NCBI RefSeq assembly: GCF_003711515.1
Contig: NW_021167084.1
Coordinates: 1,467,932 to 1,531,931 of the forward strand
DNA from: Sodiomyces alkalinus F11
Lineage: Eukaryota; Ascomycota; Sordariomycetes; Glomerellales; Plectosphaerellaceae
Direction: 5' to 3'
Length of the DNA stretch: 64,000 bases
Shown: in pieces, positions 10,853-23,018 of the stretch
Position numbering within the stretch: position 1 is the first letter of the stretch
Layout of the letters: the number at the start of each line of letters is the position of its first letter
The notes under the pieces: generated by a model
Databases searched by the model: none
What the model was told of the DNA's origin: nothing
The model's input: only the letters and a program-made list of their open reading frames with translations
Position numbers and translations under genes: made by a program

Positions 10853-11641
10853 TCATTTCATCCCATAAACCTTCCGAAGTCGTCTCAAGTCACCCTCACT
10901 GTCAGAATCCGTGCTGCTATGCCCACCATAACCCCGTGCCGCCTTCTTCGCTTCCTTTCTCGCTTTCTTCGCCGCCTTCTTCCCCCGCTTCCTAACGATC
11001 TTGTTCTCCAGGAACTCGGCCTTTTCCCGGTCCTTGCCCGATAATCCGGCCATCAACTGGGCCCGGTCTCCGCCCACTGCGGAAGAAGCCGAACCCGCGG
11101 CGTGGTAGCCTTGGCCCGGCTGAGACCCGTATCCTTGCGGCGGGTATCCTTGCGGCGGGAATCCTTGCGGCGGGTATCCCTGCGGAGGGTATCCCTGCTG
11201 CGGATGGTCCTGGGGCGGATAACCCCCGAATTGCTGCTGGGCAGGATGAGGTCCCGGCGGATACTGGGCCTTTTCGGAGGTTGGGCCCGGTGCGGGGTCG
11301 AAGCCAGCTGCATAGCCCTGGGGAGGATGCAAACCTGCCTGCGTATAGGGTAGTTCGGCGGGCTGGCCATAGTTCTGCCGTCGGCCAAGATGGTCTTTGT
11401 GTTAGCCATCACGATTCCGCGGTGACGGGGCGGGTGAGGGGGGGATCTATGGCAAGCTTACCTGAGGAGGATACCCCTGCGGCGCCGGAGGCTGCCCGTA
11501 GGGAGCAGCCTGATCTTGCTGACCGTAACCAAACCCAGAGTCGTAGTTTGCAGGTGGCTTCTGGTCGCCAGTTCCGTAGTAATTCTGTGAGGCCATTGAT
11601 TCGACTTTTTGCTGGACCTTTTCCAGTAGCTTTGTGACCAT
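10853..11641 (-). CDS. GYPPQ-repeat low-complexity protein with lysine-rich C-terminus
   Basis: Exons are 11641-11462 and 11374-10853, giving 233 residues. The 87-base intron has donor GTAAGC, a GCTAAC branch site and acceptor GGCAG; both junctions are phase 0. The middle of the protein consists of Gln/Pro/Tyr/Gly repeats, with six or more copies of a GYPPQ-type pentapeptide, resembling the tails of rhodopsins, annexins and other prion-like proteins. The C-terminus has a short helix (DREKAEFLENKIVRKRG), then a Lys/Arg/Ala block and an acidic-Ser patch before the end RRLRKVYGMK. The protein is likely disordered, perhaps membrane- or RNA-associated; the function is not known. The start at 11641 has A at -3; a later in-frame Met at residue 16 is the alternative. 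Confidence 0.75.
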
Positions 11642-13785
11642 GTTCTGCTGCTCGGGTCGTCTCGTCCGGTCGTCAGTAGACTTCAAGATGATAGTCAAGA
11701 TGATAGCCAAGATGTATGCAAATGTGAAGCTCCGAGGAAGAGAAGAGGCACAAGAAATGGAAAGATTCTTAATTATCTGAGGGAGCTTTTGTCTGTTCAT
11801 TAATGAATAAACAAACGGCGTCATGGTCCCCAACTCCCCGGGTTTGGACGGACCAGGATCCCGTCAGCAGCTCAGCGCCAACTCCCACAGCCCATCCTAT
11901 CACAGCCCCCAGGAACCCCGCAATCGCACCGCACGAAACTCCCCCTTGGGCCCTTGATGGATGGCGTTGACATTCATGTCGCCAACAGTAATCACAAAAG
12001 CTATAAATAAGACTGCGCCACTCGTCCATTTCATGCATGTTGCCGATGGTCCGACAGCTTTTCGCCCCCAATCTGATGGTTGGTTGGTTCTCCTGACAAC
12101 CTTTCGTTGTTGGTTGGTCCGGATTCCGCATCATTGGAATTTGGAGGCCCAACTGCATATTATATAGCTATCTCCAGCCTGTGGAGCTGTTAAATGCGAC
12201 CTGCGAGAATGTCGATGCAAAGACTGCGACTCTGAGAGGGGTATCTCCTGGGGGTCGCCAGGGCCCAGAATCTCTCCGCGCATCATACATGTAAAGTCGG
12301 GAGAAATACCATTGAGGTGTCTGTTTCCCCGTGAGGCAGTCGTTCATTCGCTTAGGAAACTTGATATGTGATCAGATATCATAAACCGTACGGATGGCGT
12401 TTCTTCTGGCATGCACCATTAGGGAGCATAAACGAGTGCGACCGCCATGCCATGGACGGTCCACTCTGTAGAATGGGTGCGGAGTGTCCGGAGTTGATCG
12501 GGTATGCATTTGCAAAGAAGTAGAAGTCAGCGCCCAGGCAGTGCGTCGCAAGCTCCCAACATGAAGGAACAAATCAGAGTGGCCCGAGGTAGGCTATCTA
12601 ATGGGGGAGTTTGTGATGGCCATACTGCGACGAGACTCTTGCCGGATTTTGACGAAGAAGATATAAGGCGTATTGCCTCGGGGCACGTTGCCCGCTGCAC
12701 GACGGTTTGGGATTCGGCTTTGAAAGAGTCAAGTCTCGTGAGATTAATGCATATATGAGGTTGGCCATGTCGTTTTATGGCCTCATCGACTCATGCCTGG
12801 AAGCGTCTTCGAAGTTTGGATCGTGATATGCCGTCGAATTTCTGCTTGTCATCTTTGAAGACCGAATCAAGTGTGAGCCACTCGAATGAAGGGATTTAAC
12901 ATCAAGTGCATGAGGATCGCGTTGGTATAAGACCTGCAGCACATAAAGCGCTGGTCTATGACCCTACGAATCTTACGTTGAACCTAATAAGGCTAAGTCA
13001 AGGTCATGTTAGTTCAAATAATACTAAGTATATTGCCTTATAGAGATGCTTTATATCGTGGGTTGGCCTTATACGTTGTTAACTTCCTACCAGACGGGAC
13101 AGAGAAGGAACCTGAAAATGACGGGATACCGAGTTACAATGAGGTACTTTCGTGTACAATGCAAGAAGGTCCGTACCTTATGTTAAGGTAGGACAGTCGT
13201 TCCAGAATGTCCCATGCTTCCTTCTTCTCACGATGTCCAAAAAGGGACATCGTCACACGCCCTTTGACTCGGCAGTTGCAGACGCAGTGGTCACCGAACC
13301 AATTCCGCTTATCAAATGGCCTAAACCCCCGATTTGGCCATTTCTGTGACGTCCTAGTTCCTATCTCGACTGCATTATCACAATCCCCAAAGGGGGGTTC
13401 GAGTGCCCAAGAAATTCCGGGAGGCTTCCACACACCCCTCGCCCCTCATCCCTTCTCGCGTGACGCAACTAGTATTCACGAACTTCACCTGGAAAGCCTA
13501 ATTTTGAGATCAAAATTGGAAAGCCCAGTTAGTAAAACTACGCCGGGGCGCATAGCAGAACCAACAAAAGATATCACGATGACCGGGTGAGTGGGCATGC
13601 GGTCCCTCAAATGGATAAAATGACGTATTGCGGGCACGAACATGACGGGAGTGTTGCGAATGAGGATGTGGGGCTCCCTTTATCGCCACCGCTTATCGGC
13701 TCGCCTTACCAAATAACGGGGCCGAATAAAATCGGCCGAGCGGTGAGGAGGGTGGGTGAGTGCACGCGACTTTCGGAAAAGGCCG
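11642..13785. other. Gene-poor stretch left of the retrotransposon nest
   Basis: No convincing gene on either strand. It is ordinary, non-RIP composition with plenty of CA and TG. The sequence ends at the GGGTC target duplication of element 1. Confidence 0.5.
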
Positions 13786-13790
13786 GGGTC

Positions 13791-14048
13791 TGTCGGACAG
13801 GCCGTAAGATACGGTTACGTAACGGGCACGGATTTAACCGAAGGATTATAATCTCGGTTATCCGGGTGGACACCTGCAGAATCTTCACTATATAAACTAC
13901 GGTGGCAGGAGTTCCCTAACGGTCCAAAATTATTAGTATAGTTATATATATAGATCTACAGATTTATAAGCTAAAAAATTAAATTAACAGATTAACTGCC
14001 CTATTATTATTCTTCGACGTTATTATTACGGTTACGCTATATCTGATA
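13791..14048 (+). repeat. Element 1 5' LTR
   Basis: 258 bases, aligning end to end without gaps to 34127-34384. The left half keeps CA/TG dinucleotides (for example CACCTGCAGAATC), while the right half has CA changed to TA at many sites. The terminal CA is changed to TA. Confidence 0.92.
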
Positions 14049-14239
14049 ATTAAGAGTCTTATATACTATCGATAATCTATCCTTTTACCTATTAAACTCC
14101 CGATTAAGAGCTATCTAAGCCGAGCCGGTGTAGCGAACCTTTTACCGAATCTTTTACGACTCGAAGAAGCTAATCGACTATTAAGATTACCTTTCTATAA
14201 GATCTCTAGGTTAATACTATATAAAAATTATATCTAAAG

Positions 14240-14987
14240 CTACTAGACCTTCTGGAAACGAAGTAACGACGCGACGGCTATAGCCTATAGCGTCCAGAAC
14301 TAATTCACTAATCTTAAAGATAATCTCCTTTTCCTTAAACTAGCCTTAGAGCCTTACCCTAATTTTAATAACCTTATAACCCTTAATCGAACCACCGCGC
14401 CGCCTACCGCGCTAGATCTAACGGTTACCGGAACGGCCGCGTATAATATTAATTATAATATTCTTAACCTCTTTAACGGTTTACCTCCTTATTATAGCGG
14501 ATCTAGCCACCGCCGGAATAACGACCTAAACGGTTATTTACCTCCGTGGCAGATCTAACGGTTACCGGAACGACTACCTATAACGTGAAATAACCGAAGA
14601 AGATCCTATAAAAGCTTTGAAGAGCACTATACATGTGCTAAAGATAAGTCACGACCTTAGAAGAAGACTAGTATATATTCCCTGAATAAGCTACTCTAGA
14701 GTGCACTTAAGGAATCCTCTTAAGTCCGTAGGTCGAACGGGTACTTATTTAGACCTAAAACTAATAACCGTAAGACTACTTTAGAACTACGTAGTCGCCG
14801 GTAGCACGGTATTACTAATCCACTACCCTTTATAAGTAGAGGGATCTACCCTATAAGCTAAGTTATCTCCACGATTAAACTGTTATATATCTATATACTT
14901 TTAACGATACTAACCACTCTACGACTACGGCCGTAGAACGGTTAGATATCCTCTTAACCGTATATACGGCTCCTGCCTACGCCGGCG
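14240..14987 (+). pseudogene. Element 1 gag-like remnant
   Basis: From about 14266 a frame reads with few stops, nearly all TAA/TAG of RIP type. It includes FTNLKDNLLFLKLALEPYP and further on LNLFNGLPPYYSGSS. Helical charged sequence followed by a Pro/Tyr-rich linker is gag-like, but no zinc knuckle is seen before element 2 interrupts at 14992. Confidence 0.4.
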
Positions 14988-14992
14988 AGAGC

Positions 14993-15375
14993 TGATACGC
15001 ACACGCGCACCATAGTACGCCGCGGAACACCGGAACTACGGCGGTACTTAAGGTACCACCACGGAACCTGGTATTCCACGGCGGTACCTAAGGTACTACC
15101 ACGGAACCCGGTATACCCCGGCGGTACTTAAGGTACTACTGAACCGGGTATACTATAGCGGTACCCTCCCGGAATAATCCTATATATAGATACCGAGGAA
15201 TCTACGGGGTTTACCCGTAAATATATTACTTCGGGCACCCCCTTATTTATCTTAGTTTAGAGAAGATATCTGATTTTACCACTATTTACGGCACCCTAAG
15301 GTCACCCTTTAGAAATCCTGGCTCTTAGGTTCCATAGTACTAGCTAGCCAGGGGATATACCGGTTAGGTATATTA
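14993..15375 (+). repeat. Element 2 5' LTR with 40-bp tandem units
   Basis: 383 bases. It holds a 40-bp tandem unit (ACCACGGAACC..CTAAGGTACT) in two full copies plus partial flanking copies. The 3' LTR is the same apart from point changes and exactly two more units. Confidence 0.9.
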
Positions 15376-15867
15376 AATAGTAGTAACTAAGTTTCACGCG
15401 AGGTTTGCGTACCGCCGTCTTACGAAAGCTGCGCGACGCCGTCGCGTCCGCCGTAATTACTAAGTAGAATAGCTTAACCGCTTATCGCTAGACGAAGACG
15501 CCTCCCCTTTAATAGGTCTAGGCGTAGAGTATATAAGGGAACCACCGTCCTTAAGTCGTATACCGTTAAACGCTATCTATACCGCCTTTATAATGATTAT
15601 TAGCCGTGGAACCCTAAAGCTCCGAACTATAACCGACGCTAACCCCGCCGATAATATTCCCCGCCTTTAGGACCTTAAAGAAACGAGGAATATCGTTAAG
15701 ATAGTTAACGACTATCCCGATCTTGCCGAGGAATCCCTTTCGCCCGAGGTTCTCGCCCTGCTTCGCGTTACTAAGTAAGCCTATAATCTCCCTAGCCTGC
15801 CTAGCGCTAGCGGCGCCTTAACCTTAAGAGGAAGAACTACGGTCTCGAAATCCACTAAGGAACCTAT

Positions 15868-16287
15868 TATTACGACTAGCGGGCCTAATATGCAGGACGG
15901 ATGCCCTGGTACGCAACACCGCACCAAGACATAACCAGAGAATAGCTAACGAAGGGTCACGTGCCGGGTCACGTGATACGAGGACATAAGAAGGATACAC
16001 TAGTATATAAGTAGCTTACTAGGAGGGCTAGTAAGTAACGAGCTATATATACTAGAGTATCCTAGGTCTTACTTCTACTATAGAATAAGATAGTATTTAA
16101 TCTAAGTCTTTATTAGAAACCTCCTTAAGTATTATAGTGAAGAGGCAGACTTACCTTACGACCGCCTACGAGAAATTACGAGAGACTTACGCTCAGCTTA
16201 TAACCTCCTCTTACCTTGTGAACACAAACTCACGATAACCCTAACTAAGGATCCCAGACTTAGTGTCCAGGAACCCAGGTCATAACA
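15868..16287 (+). repeat. Element 3 5' LTR (one 33-bp unit)
   Basis: 420 bases. It matches 22500-23018 except that it has one copy of a 33-bp unit where the 3' LTR has four, and that more of its CA/TG sites are converted to TA. Confidence 0.92.
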
Positions 16288-16419
16288 TTTTAAATACTCC
16301 GTTTAGTAAGTAGACCGTATAAACTAAGCGTTAACCTATCTAGTATAATAGCACCTTAAACGCCTACCGGATCGACTACTACAGGACCGGCTTCGAATAA
16401 TTAAGAGCTAACTAAGTCT

Positions 16420-17340
16420 ATAGCTAAGCTCCGAGAAGCAGTCACGTAACTTAGGAACGAAAATAACACTCTTCAGGAATAGCTTTAGGCTGGAGGAAGA
16501 GCCAGGACGTTTAAATTCCCTAAACCGGAACTATTCGATAGTACACGAGGATAACTTCGATAATTCTTAACGTAGGCCAGGGCCTATCTTCGTTATTATT
16601 TTGATACTCTGGTTAATAACGAAGATAAGGTTATCTGCACGGCCTTATACCTTTAAGGAAACGTAGCTAACTAGTTTAAACTATTCTATTAAGATTTCCT
16701 GGAAAACGATAACGTTAAGGACTAAGACTTAGATACTCAAAGAATCTTTAGTAATTACGACTAGTTCGAAAAGAAGCTAAAGGGGGTTTTTAGAGATCCT
16801 GATAAAGCGCGAGCCGCTATTTAATAGCTCGAAGGGCTTAGGTAGAGAGGATTAGCTTCTAACTATACGGCTAAATTCCAGCAGGTTATCTTACACCTTA
16901 ACTAGGATAACGAACCCTTAATAGTAGCCTACTACTAAGGCCTTAAGGAAGAAGTTAAGGATAACCTGTATAAGATAAAGAGACCCGACGACTTCGCGAC
17001 GTATATAGCTATAGCCGTGGAAATCGATAATAGAAACTAGGAAAGAAGGCAGGAACGGAAAAAGAATAACCCGCCTTTATATAAAGCTAATACTAGTCGA
17101 AGATAACCGAATCCTAGATAATAATAAGGAAACACTTCGTGGGGGCACTATAAAGGACTTATAGAAATTAATAATACTAACTATCGGAAAAACACTTAAA
17201 AGGATATTCGATAAAAGAAGGAAATAACCTGCTATAATTATAATAAGAAAGGACACTTCGCCCGAGAATATTATTAACTAAAGCGAGAACGAGAAGTAAG
17301 AGAGACTAATATAGTAGAAGTATAGCCCGAAGTACCCTAC
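16420..17340 (+). pseudogene. Element 3 gag with RIP-destroyed zinc knuckle
   Basis: The frame reads a retrotransposon gag core, for example FKFPKPELFD and later LKGVFRDPDKA, with RIP stops. At 17230-17275 the CCHC zinc knuckle (CX2CX4HX4C) keeps the first Cys and the His, but the second and last Cys codons now encode Tyr (TGT to TAT). This is the change expected from G-to-A at TpG. Confidence 0.85.
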
Positions 17341-17749
17341 GCCTTACTCTCGTAGATAATCTACTTTAATAATAATTATATTATATATAAGTCTAGTAAA
17401 GATAATATAGGATAGTATCCTAAGCGACCTTAACGAACCTTAGTAGTTATATTAGGAGTATATAACGAAGAAGATAACGACTAGATAAATAAGGCGCTTA
17501 AAGATAACGAAGATATAAACGCTTTACTAGGACTATAGGTATAGGACTAGGTATAGAGGACTAATAGAACCTAGGAGTAGGTAAATAGATAAGATAAGCT
17601 AATTATAAGGATATCTTAGCTAGTATAATATAGTAGCGAAGAACCACCTACGGATAATAAGAACTATATCGGTATACTAGTACGCGTAGTAGAGTAGAGC
17701 CAGGATAGCGATAACACCGAAGAAGTATTATAGCGATTTATAGAAGAAT

Positions 17750-20700
17750 AGTATAAAGAGTATCGATAGGAACTATAAGAGATCCGTGAAGGAATAACTA
17801 CCTGATAATAGCGATAGTATCCGAATTATAGTCTAAAGATTAATAATTACTTATAGCTAGAACCGGAATATAGCTAGTATCTATAAGTATAGTAGATAGA
17901 CTATACTCGTAACGGATATAATCTCCACGAGTACTAGAAGCACGCGAATAACTTCTAGCCTAGGAAAGGAGAATATACTAGAATTATAATCGGGATAGCA
18001 TAAGAAGAGATAGGATAGATTATTACCTAATAATACTACTAAAACGGACTAATAATCCTATAGCTAGATTAAACCCGACCTACAGGGTATATTACAGGTA
18101 ATATACCTTATTCGATATATACTAGGGACGCCTATAAAATATACTACGAATTAAAAGCCAGGGAATAGCGGAAGCTATAGATACTAGAAGGCTATAAATA
18201 CGAATAGTATAATAGAGGCCTACGACGACGAATCTAGAATGTAATATTAGAAGAATAAGCCAGGGAGCTTAACGTATTAATTAACGGACCCGACTACTAA
18301 GGACTAAGAGAAAGATTCGAGAGAAACCGACCTTATAATATAATAAATAACTAGGAGCACTTCCGTATAAGGAGTATATACGAGAAGCCTTTAAGATTTA
18401 CTCTATAGGGATTAGGGATCACCTATACACCGATATCCGGATTCACGATATCGATACGCGCGTAATAATCGATAGCGGAGTATAAGGGAATTACGTATCT
18501 CTAAGATTCCTTAACGAGTAAGGGATACCGTGGTAATAAAAGTAACTATAAGACGAGCACAAAATACGAAACGTAGAGGGATAAGCTATATCTTATATTA
18601 ATAGCATCGTCGATAAGGAGATAGTACTACTCTAAGTCGTTATCTAGGGGAAAAAAGGAACGATAACCTGCGATATAACCGATATAGGGAAATAAGATAT
18701 ACTACTCGAGATCCCGTGGCTATAAGAATAGAACCCTTATATAGACTAGAGACTTAGTTACCTTTAATAGGAGTTAGTCACTAAGGAAAGATCTAGAAAC
18801 GATCCCTTAAATAACCCCGGAGAAAGACCCTTAACGGGCATACGCGGGAAGAAAATGAAGAAATAAAAGAAATAAGCAAAACAGGAAAAAACACCGCGAA
18901 AGATAGTATTTAGCCGGGACTAAACTAAATAATAAGTAAAACGCGAATAGAAACTCGTACTCGTATTTATTAAGATAGCTCGAAAGGATAACGAACGACT
19001 AGAATATATACCCGAGGAATACTAGTAATACGAGAAACTCTTCCGGGAAGAGTTAGAAACCGGTTTACCTGAATATAGGCACTATAATTATAAAATCCCG
19101 TTAAAGCCAGGAACTAACCCTAAGTTCTATAAGATCTATAGCCTTAACTAGAAGGAGAGAGACGCCTTATGCGAGTATATCCGAGAATATCTTTAGAAAG
19201 AATATATTAGACCTTTAATATTACTAGTAGGATATCCTATCCTGTTTATACTAAAGAAGAATAGTAAACTATAACTTTATATAGACTACTAATAGCTTAA
19301 CGATATCATTATTAAAAATCGCTACCCTTTACTACTTATTAGCGAGTTATAAGATCGCTTATAAAGAGCGTAATAATTTATAGCACTTAACCTAAAAGGA
19401 GCTTATAACCTTATTAGAATTAAGGAGGGAGAAGAATAGAAAACTACGTTTCGGATATAAGAAGGATACTTCGAGTACCTCGTTATACCTTTTAGACTAA
19501 CCAACACGCCTACTACCTTTTAGTCTATAATTAACGATATACTATAAGAGTACCTAAACGACTTTATAGTTATATACCTTAACGATATCCTTATCTTCTC
19601 GGAGACCCTCGAAGAATATAAAGGATATATTTATAAGATTCTGGGCAAACTCTAGGAAATAAAGCTACTAATCGAGCCTAAGAAGACTTAGTTCTATAAG
19701 GAGGAAGTTAACTTCCTCGGATTTACTATTAAGCTAGGAGAGATCTATATAGAAGAATCGAAAGTCTAAGCCGTTATAGAATAGCCTACGCTTATAAGTA
19801 TTCGCGATATTTAAGCGTTTTTAGGCTTCGCTAACTTCTACCGACGATTTATAAAGGATTACGGAAAGATCGTAACGCCCTTAATAGGAATAACCAAGAA
19901 AGATTAGAAATTCGAATAGACCGATAAGGCCGAAGCAGCCTTACAGGAAATCAGAAAAAGAATCCTTAGTAGACTAATACTACGAATACTAGACTCTATA
20001 AAGCTATACGAAATAGAGACTAACGCCTCCGATTACGCTTTAGGAGGATAGCTAGAATAAAAAGATAAGGAAGGACGCCTATATCCGGTAGCCTTTTTCT
20101 TAAAGAAACTCCACGGACTAGAACTTAATTACTAGATCTATGATAAAGAGTTAATAGTAATTATCGAAGCATTTAAGGAATAAAAACCGTACCTATCTAG
20201 GATAGAGTACCCTATTAAGGTCTACACTAATTATAAGAACCTAACTTATTTCACTATAAGTAAAGTGCTAAATAAACGATAAGGCTAGATAGGCAGAATT
20301 CTTATTAGAATTTAACTTCGAGATCTAGTATCGGAAAGGATTAGAAAATAGAAGAGTAGACGCACTAAGTCGCTAATAGCTACTAGAATAAGTAAACGAA
20401 AAGTAACACGCTATACTCTAATAGCAGGATAAGAAATTAATTAATAAGTTCCGGGAACTTACACCGATCGAAAGAATTAACTAAGATATTATTCGATAAG
20501 CGTATAATCTACTAGCGTATAGTTATTAGGGAGTGACTAAGACGTATTAACGATTACGATAACATTACGGATATCGAGGAACTAAGTAATAAGTGCGAGA
20601 CTATATTAAGAAGTGCGAAGTGTGTAATAAAGCGAAAGGATTAAGGCATAAGCCCTATAGACTACTATAACCACTACTAATTCCAGAAGCGGTATAGGAG

Positions 20701-21740
20701 TTAGTCTTTACCGACTTTATTACGGGGTTACCTAAGTTAAGAGATCTAACTACTAGGAAAAAGTATAATAGCGTATAAGTAATTATAGACCAATTAACTA
20801 AGTACGCGTACTTTCTACTATTCGATACTACGACTATTACCGAATAACTCGTATACACTTTCCTAAGATATATTATAGGAAACTATAGAATACCGAAGTA
20901 ACTAGTTACGGATCGAGATAAACTATTTACTAGTAAATTCTGGAAATCTCTAGTCGTATAACTAGGGATAGACTACCGACTATTTATAGCGTTTCACCTA
21001 TAAACCAACGGATAAAGAGAAAGAATAAACTAAACCCTCGAATAATATCTTAGATACTACGTTAACTATAAGCAGGATAACTAGGTTAAACTACTACTGC
21101 TAGCATAGTTTATATATAATAGTGCACTAAACGAATCTAGTAAAATTATACTATTCTACGCTAACTATAGATTTATACCTACGGCTTACGGAGAACCTAG
21201 TGAAGCGCGAGAAGGGCCTAGAGCCACTAAAAAAGCCGAAGAAATTAAGGATATCTATAATTAACTACGGTAAGACCTAGAGATAGTCAGGATCAGAATA
21301 AAAATATACGCCGATAAGATAAGGTTAAAGGGACTAACCTTTAAAGAGGGGGATAGCGCCTACCTTATACGGCGAAATATTGAAACTAAGCGACTAAGCG
21401 ATAAATTAGATTTTAAGAAGATCGGACCTTTTAAAATTTTAAAGAAAATCTCGGATACTAACTACCACCTTTTATTGCCCGAGACTATAAAAATACACCT
21501 AGTCTTTCACGTCTTATTATTAGAACTAGCACTATAGGGGTTATAAATAAGAGACCTTATCGAAATCGAGAATAACGAAGAATACGAAGTTAAACGAATC
21601 CTCGATCACCGAGAGACGCTAGACAGCATAGAATATTTTATTAAGTGGAAAAATTACGGATATAAAGAAAATATATAGAAACTAATCACGAATTTAACGA
21701 ACTACTAACAACTCCTAGAATAATACCGATAGAACGCTAT
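17750..21740 (+). pseudogene. Element 3 pol (protease, RT, RNase H, integrase, chromodomain)
   Basis: Recognisable in order: protease active site IIDSGV near 18465-18480; RT palm motifs, including DFIVIYLNDILIFSE near 19560-19605 with the catalytic YLDD changed to YLND; the RNase H region around 20010-20250; integrase around 20480-21100; and a chromodomain whose end reads YFIKWKNYGY near 21640. Dozens of in-frame TAA/TAG codons make it untranslatable. Confidence 0.9.
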
Positions 21741-21759
21741 TAAGAACTAGAACTAGATA

Positions 21760-22392
21760 TCGTAGTCTGAGTAAAATTTATATCGGAAAAATTATTTATA
21801 TCCTGCGCTAACACTTAATTCTAGTCGATCGTATCTATCGCATCTATAGCTTATACGGCAGCTATAGCCTCGAACTTAGCGCGGCGAGTTTCCGCCTCCT
21901 TCCGCTCGACCTCCTCTAGTTCCTCTATACTCGCGAGATCTCTTCGGATTATTTCGATACCTTTCTTACGGAGCTGTAGACGTATACGACGAAGACGGGA
22001 GAGTTTGGCTAGAGCCTCGGCGGTTTTACGCTGCTACTCCTGGAGGGCCTTTTCCGCGAGGTTCTCCTCCTCTTCGAGTCGCTTAAGCTTAGCGTTAATT
22101 CTACTAACTAATAGAGGAGCGTTAGGACGAAGACGACTAAGGGAGATAATAAAAGATACTAACCAGAAGATATAGGGACGCGAGAAGAGTTATAGGAGCG
22201 ACCGGCACGGTAATAACAGGAATAACGATCAAGATCGTCCAGAATAAAATAGCTAAGGTTATGATTGGAGTAACGAGAATAAGAAATAACCTCGTAACCC
22301 TAATTATTAATTAGCGCGGATTTAGTTTAACGATTAAGCGTGGAACGGGAAGGCGGGGCTTTAGCAGAACGTTTCTGCACACGGTCGGGTAT
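21760..22392 (-). pseudogene. Antisense coiled-coil frame between pol and 3' LTR of element 3
   Basis: On the minus strand from 22392 a frame begins ATA (probably ATG before RIP) and reads PDRVQKRSAKAPPSRSTLNR. After an apparent frame change it becomes a long charged helix, for example KLSRLRRIRLQLRKKGIEII followed by RRDLASIEELEEVERKEAET. Stops are RIP-type. I recall similar antisense low-complexity helical proteins being annotated as repeated hypothetical proteins in fungal genomes. The coding claim rests on the consistent frame and composition only; function unknown. Confidence 0.5.
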
Positions 22393-22499
22393 TATAGCTA
22401 ACTATAAGAAAGAAAAGAAACCTTGAGAGGACGATAAACCTAAGATAGGCGACCTATTTATACGACCGCTAGGGATAGCGCTTAGAAGAGGGGAGGTGA

Positions 22500-23018
22500 T
22501 GTTACGACCAGCGGGCCTAATATACAGGAAGGATACCCTAGTACGTAACACCGCACTAAGACATAACCAGAGGATAGCTAAGGAAGGGTCACGTGCCGGG
22601 TCACGTGATACGAGGATATAAGAAGGATATACTAGTATATAAGTAGCTTACTAGGAGGGCTAGTAAGCAACGTGGGCTGCTTACCAGAAGGGCCAGTAAG
22701 CAACGTGGGCTGCTTACCAGGAGGGCTAGTAAGTAATATGGGCTACTCACCAGGAGGGCCAGTAAGCAATAAGCTATATATACTAGAGTATCCTAGGTCT
22801 TGCTTCTACTGTAGAATAAGACAGTGTTTGATTTAAGTCTTTATTAGAAACCTCCTTAAGTATCATAGTGAAGAGGCAGACTTACCTTATGACCACCTAC
22901 GAGAAGTTACGAGAGACTTACGCTCAGCTTACAACCTCCTCTTACCTCGTGAACACAAACTCACGATAACCCTAACTAGGGATCCTAGACTTAGTATCCA
23001 GGAACCCAGGTCGTAACA
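22500..23018 (+). repeat. Element 3 3' LTR (four 33-bp hairpin units)
   Basis: 519 bases, 99 more than the 5' LTR, equal to three extra 33-bp units between about 22655 and 22770. Each unit contains a GCTTAC..GTAAGC inverted pair. This LTR is less RIP-altered than the 5' one. Confidence 0.92.

Larger units (their letters stand above)
15868..23018 (+). mobile_element. Element 3: Ty3/gypsy chromovirus nested in element 2
   Basis: 7,151 bp. LTRs are 420 bp (15868-16287) and 519 bp (22500-23018). The 3' copy has perfect inverted ends, TGTTACGACC and GGTCGTAACA. The target duplication CCTAT is at 15863-15867 and 23019-23023. A polypurine tract, GAAGAGGGGAGGTGA, abuts the 3' LTR (22485-22499). Plus-strand order: gag with one zinc knuckle (17230-17275), protease DSG (18471), reverse transcriptase (YLND at 19575-19586, first Asp changed to Asn), RNase H, integrase and chromodomain (21580-21730). 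An antisense frame lies between pol and the 3' LTR. It is dead through RIP stops. It is the youngest of the three nested elements by position. Confidence 0.95.

Noticed and set aside
22655..22770. Regular 33-bp repeats that could suggest a CRISPR-like array
   Set aside because: The units are contiguous without unique spacers and lie inside an LTR of a eukaryotic retrotransposon.
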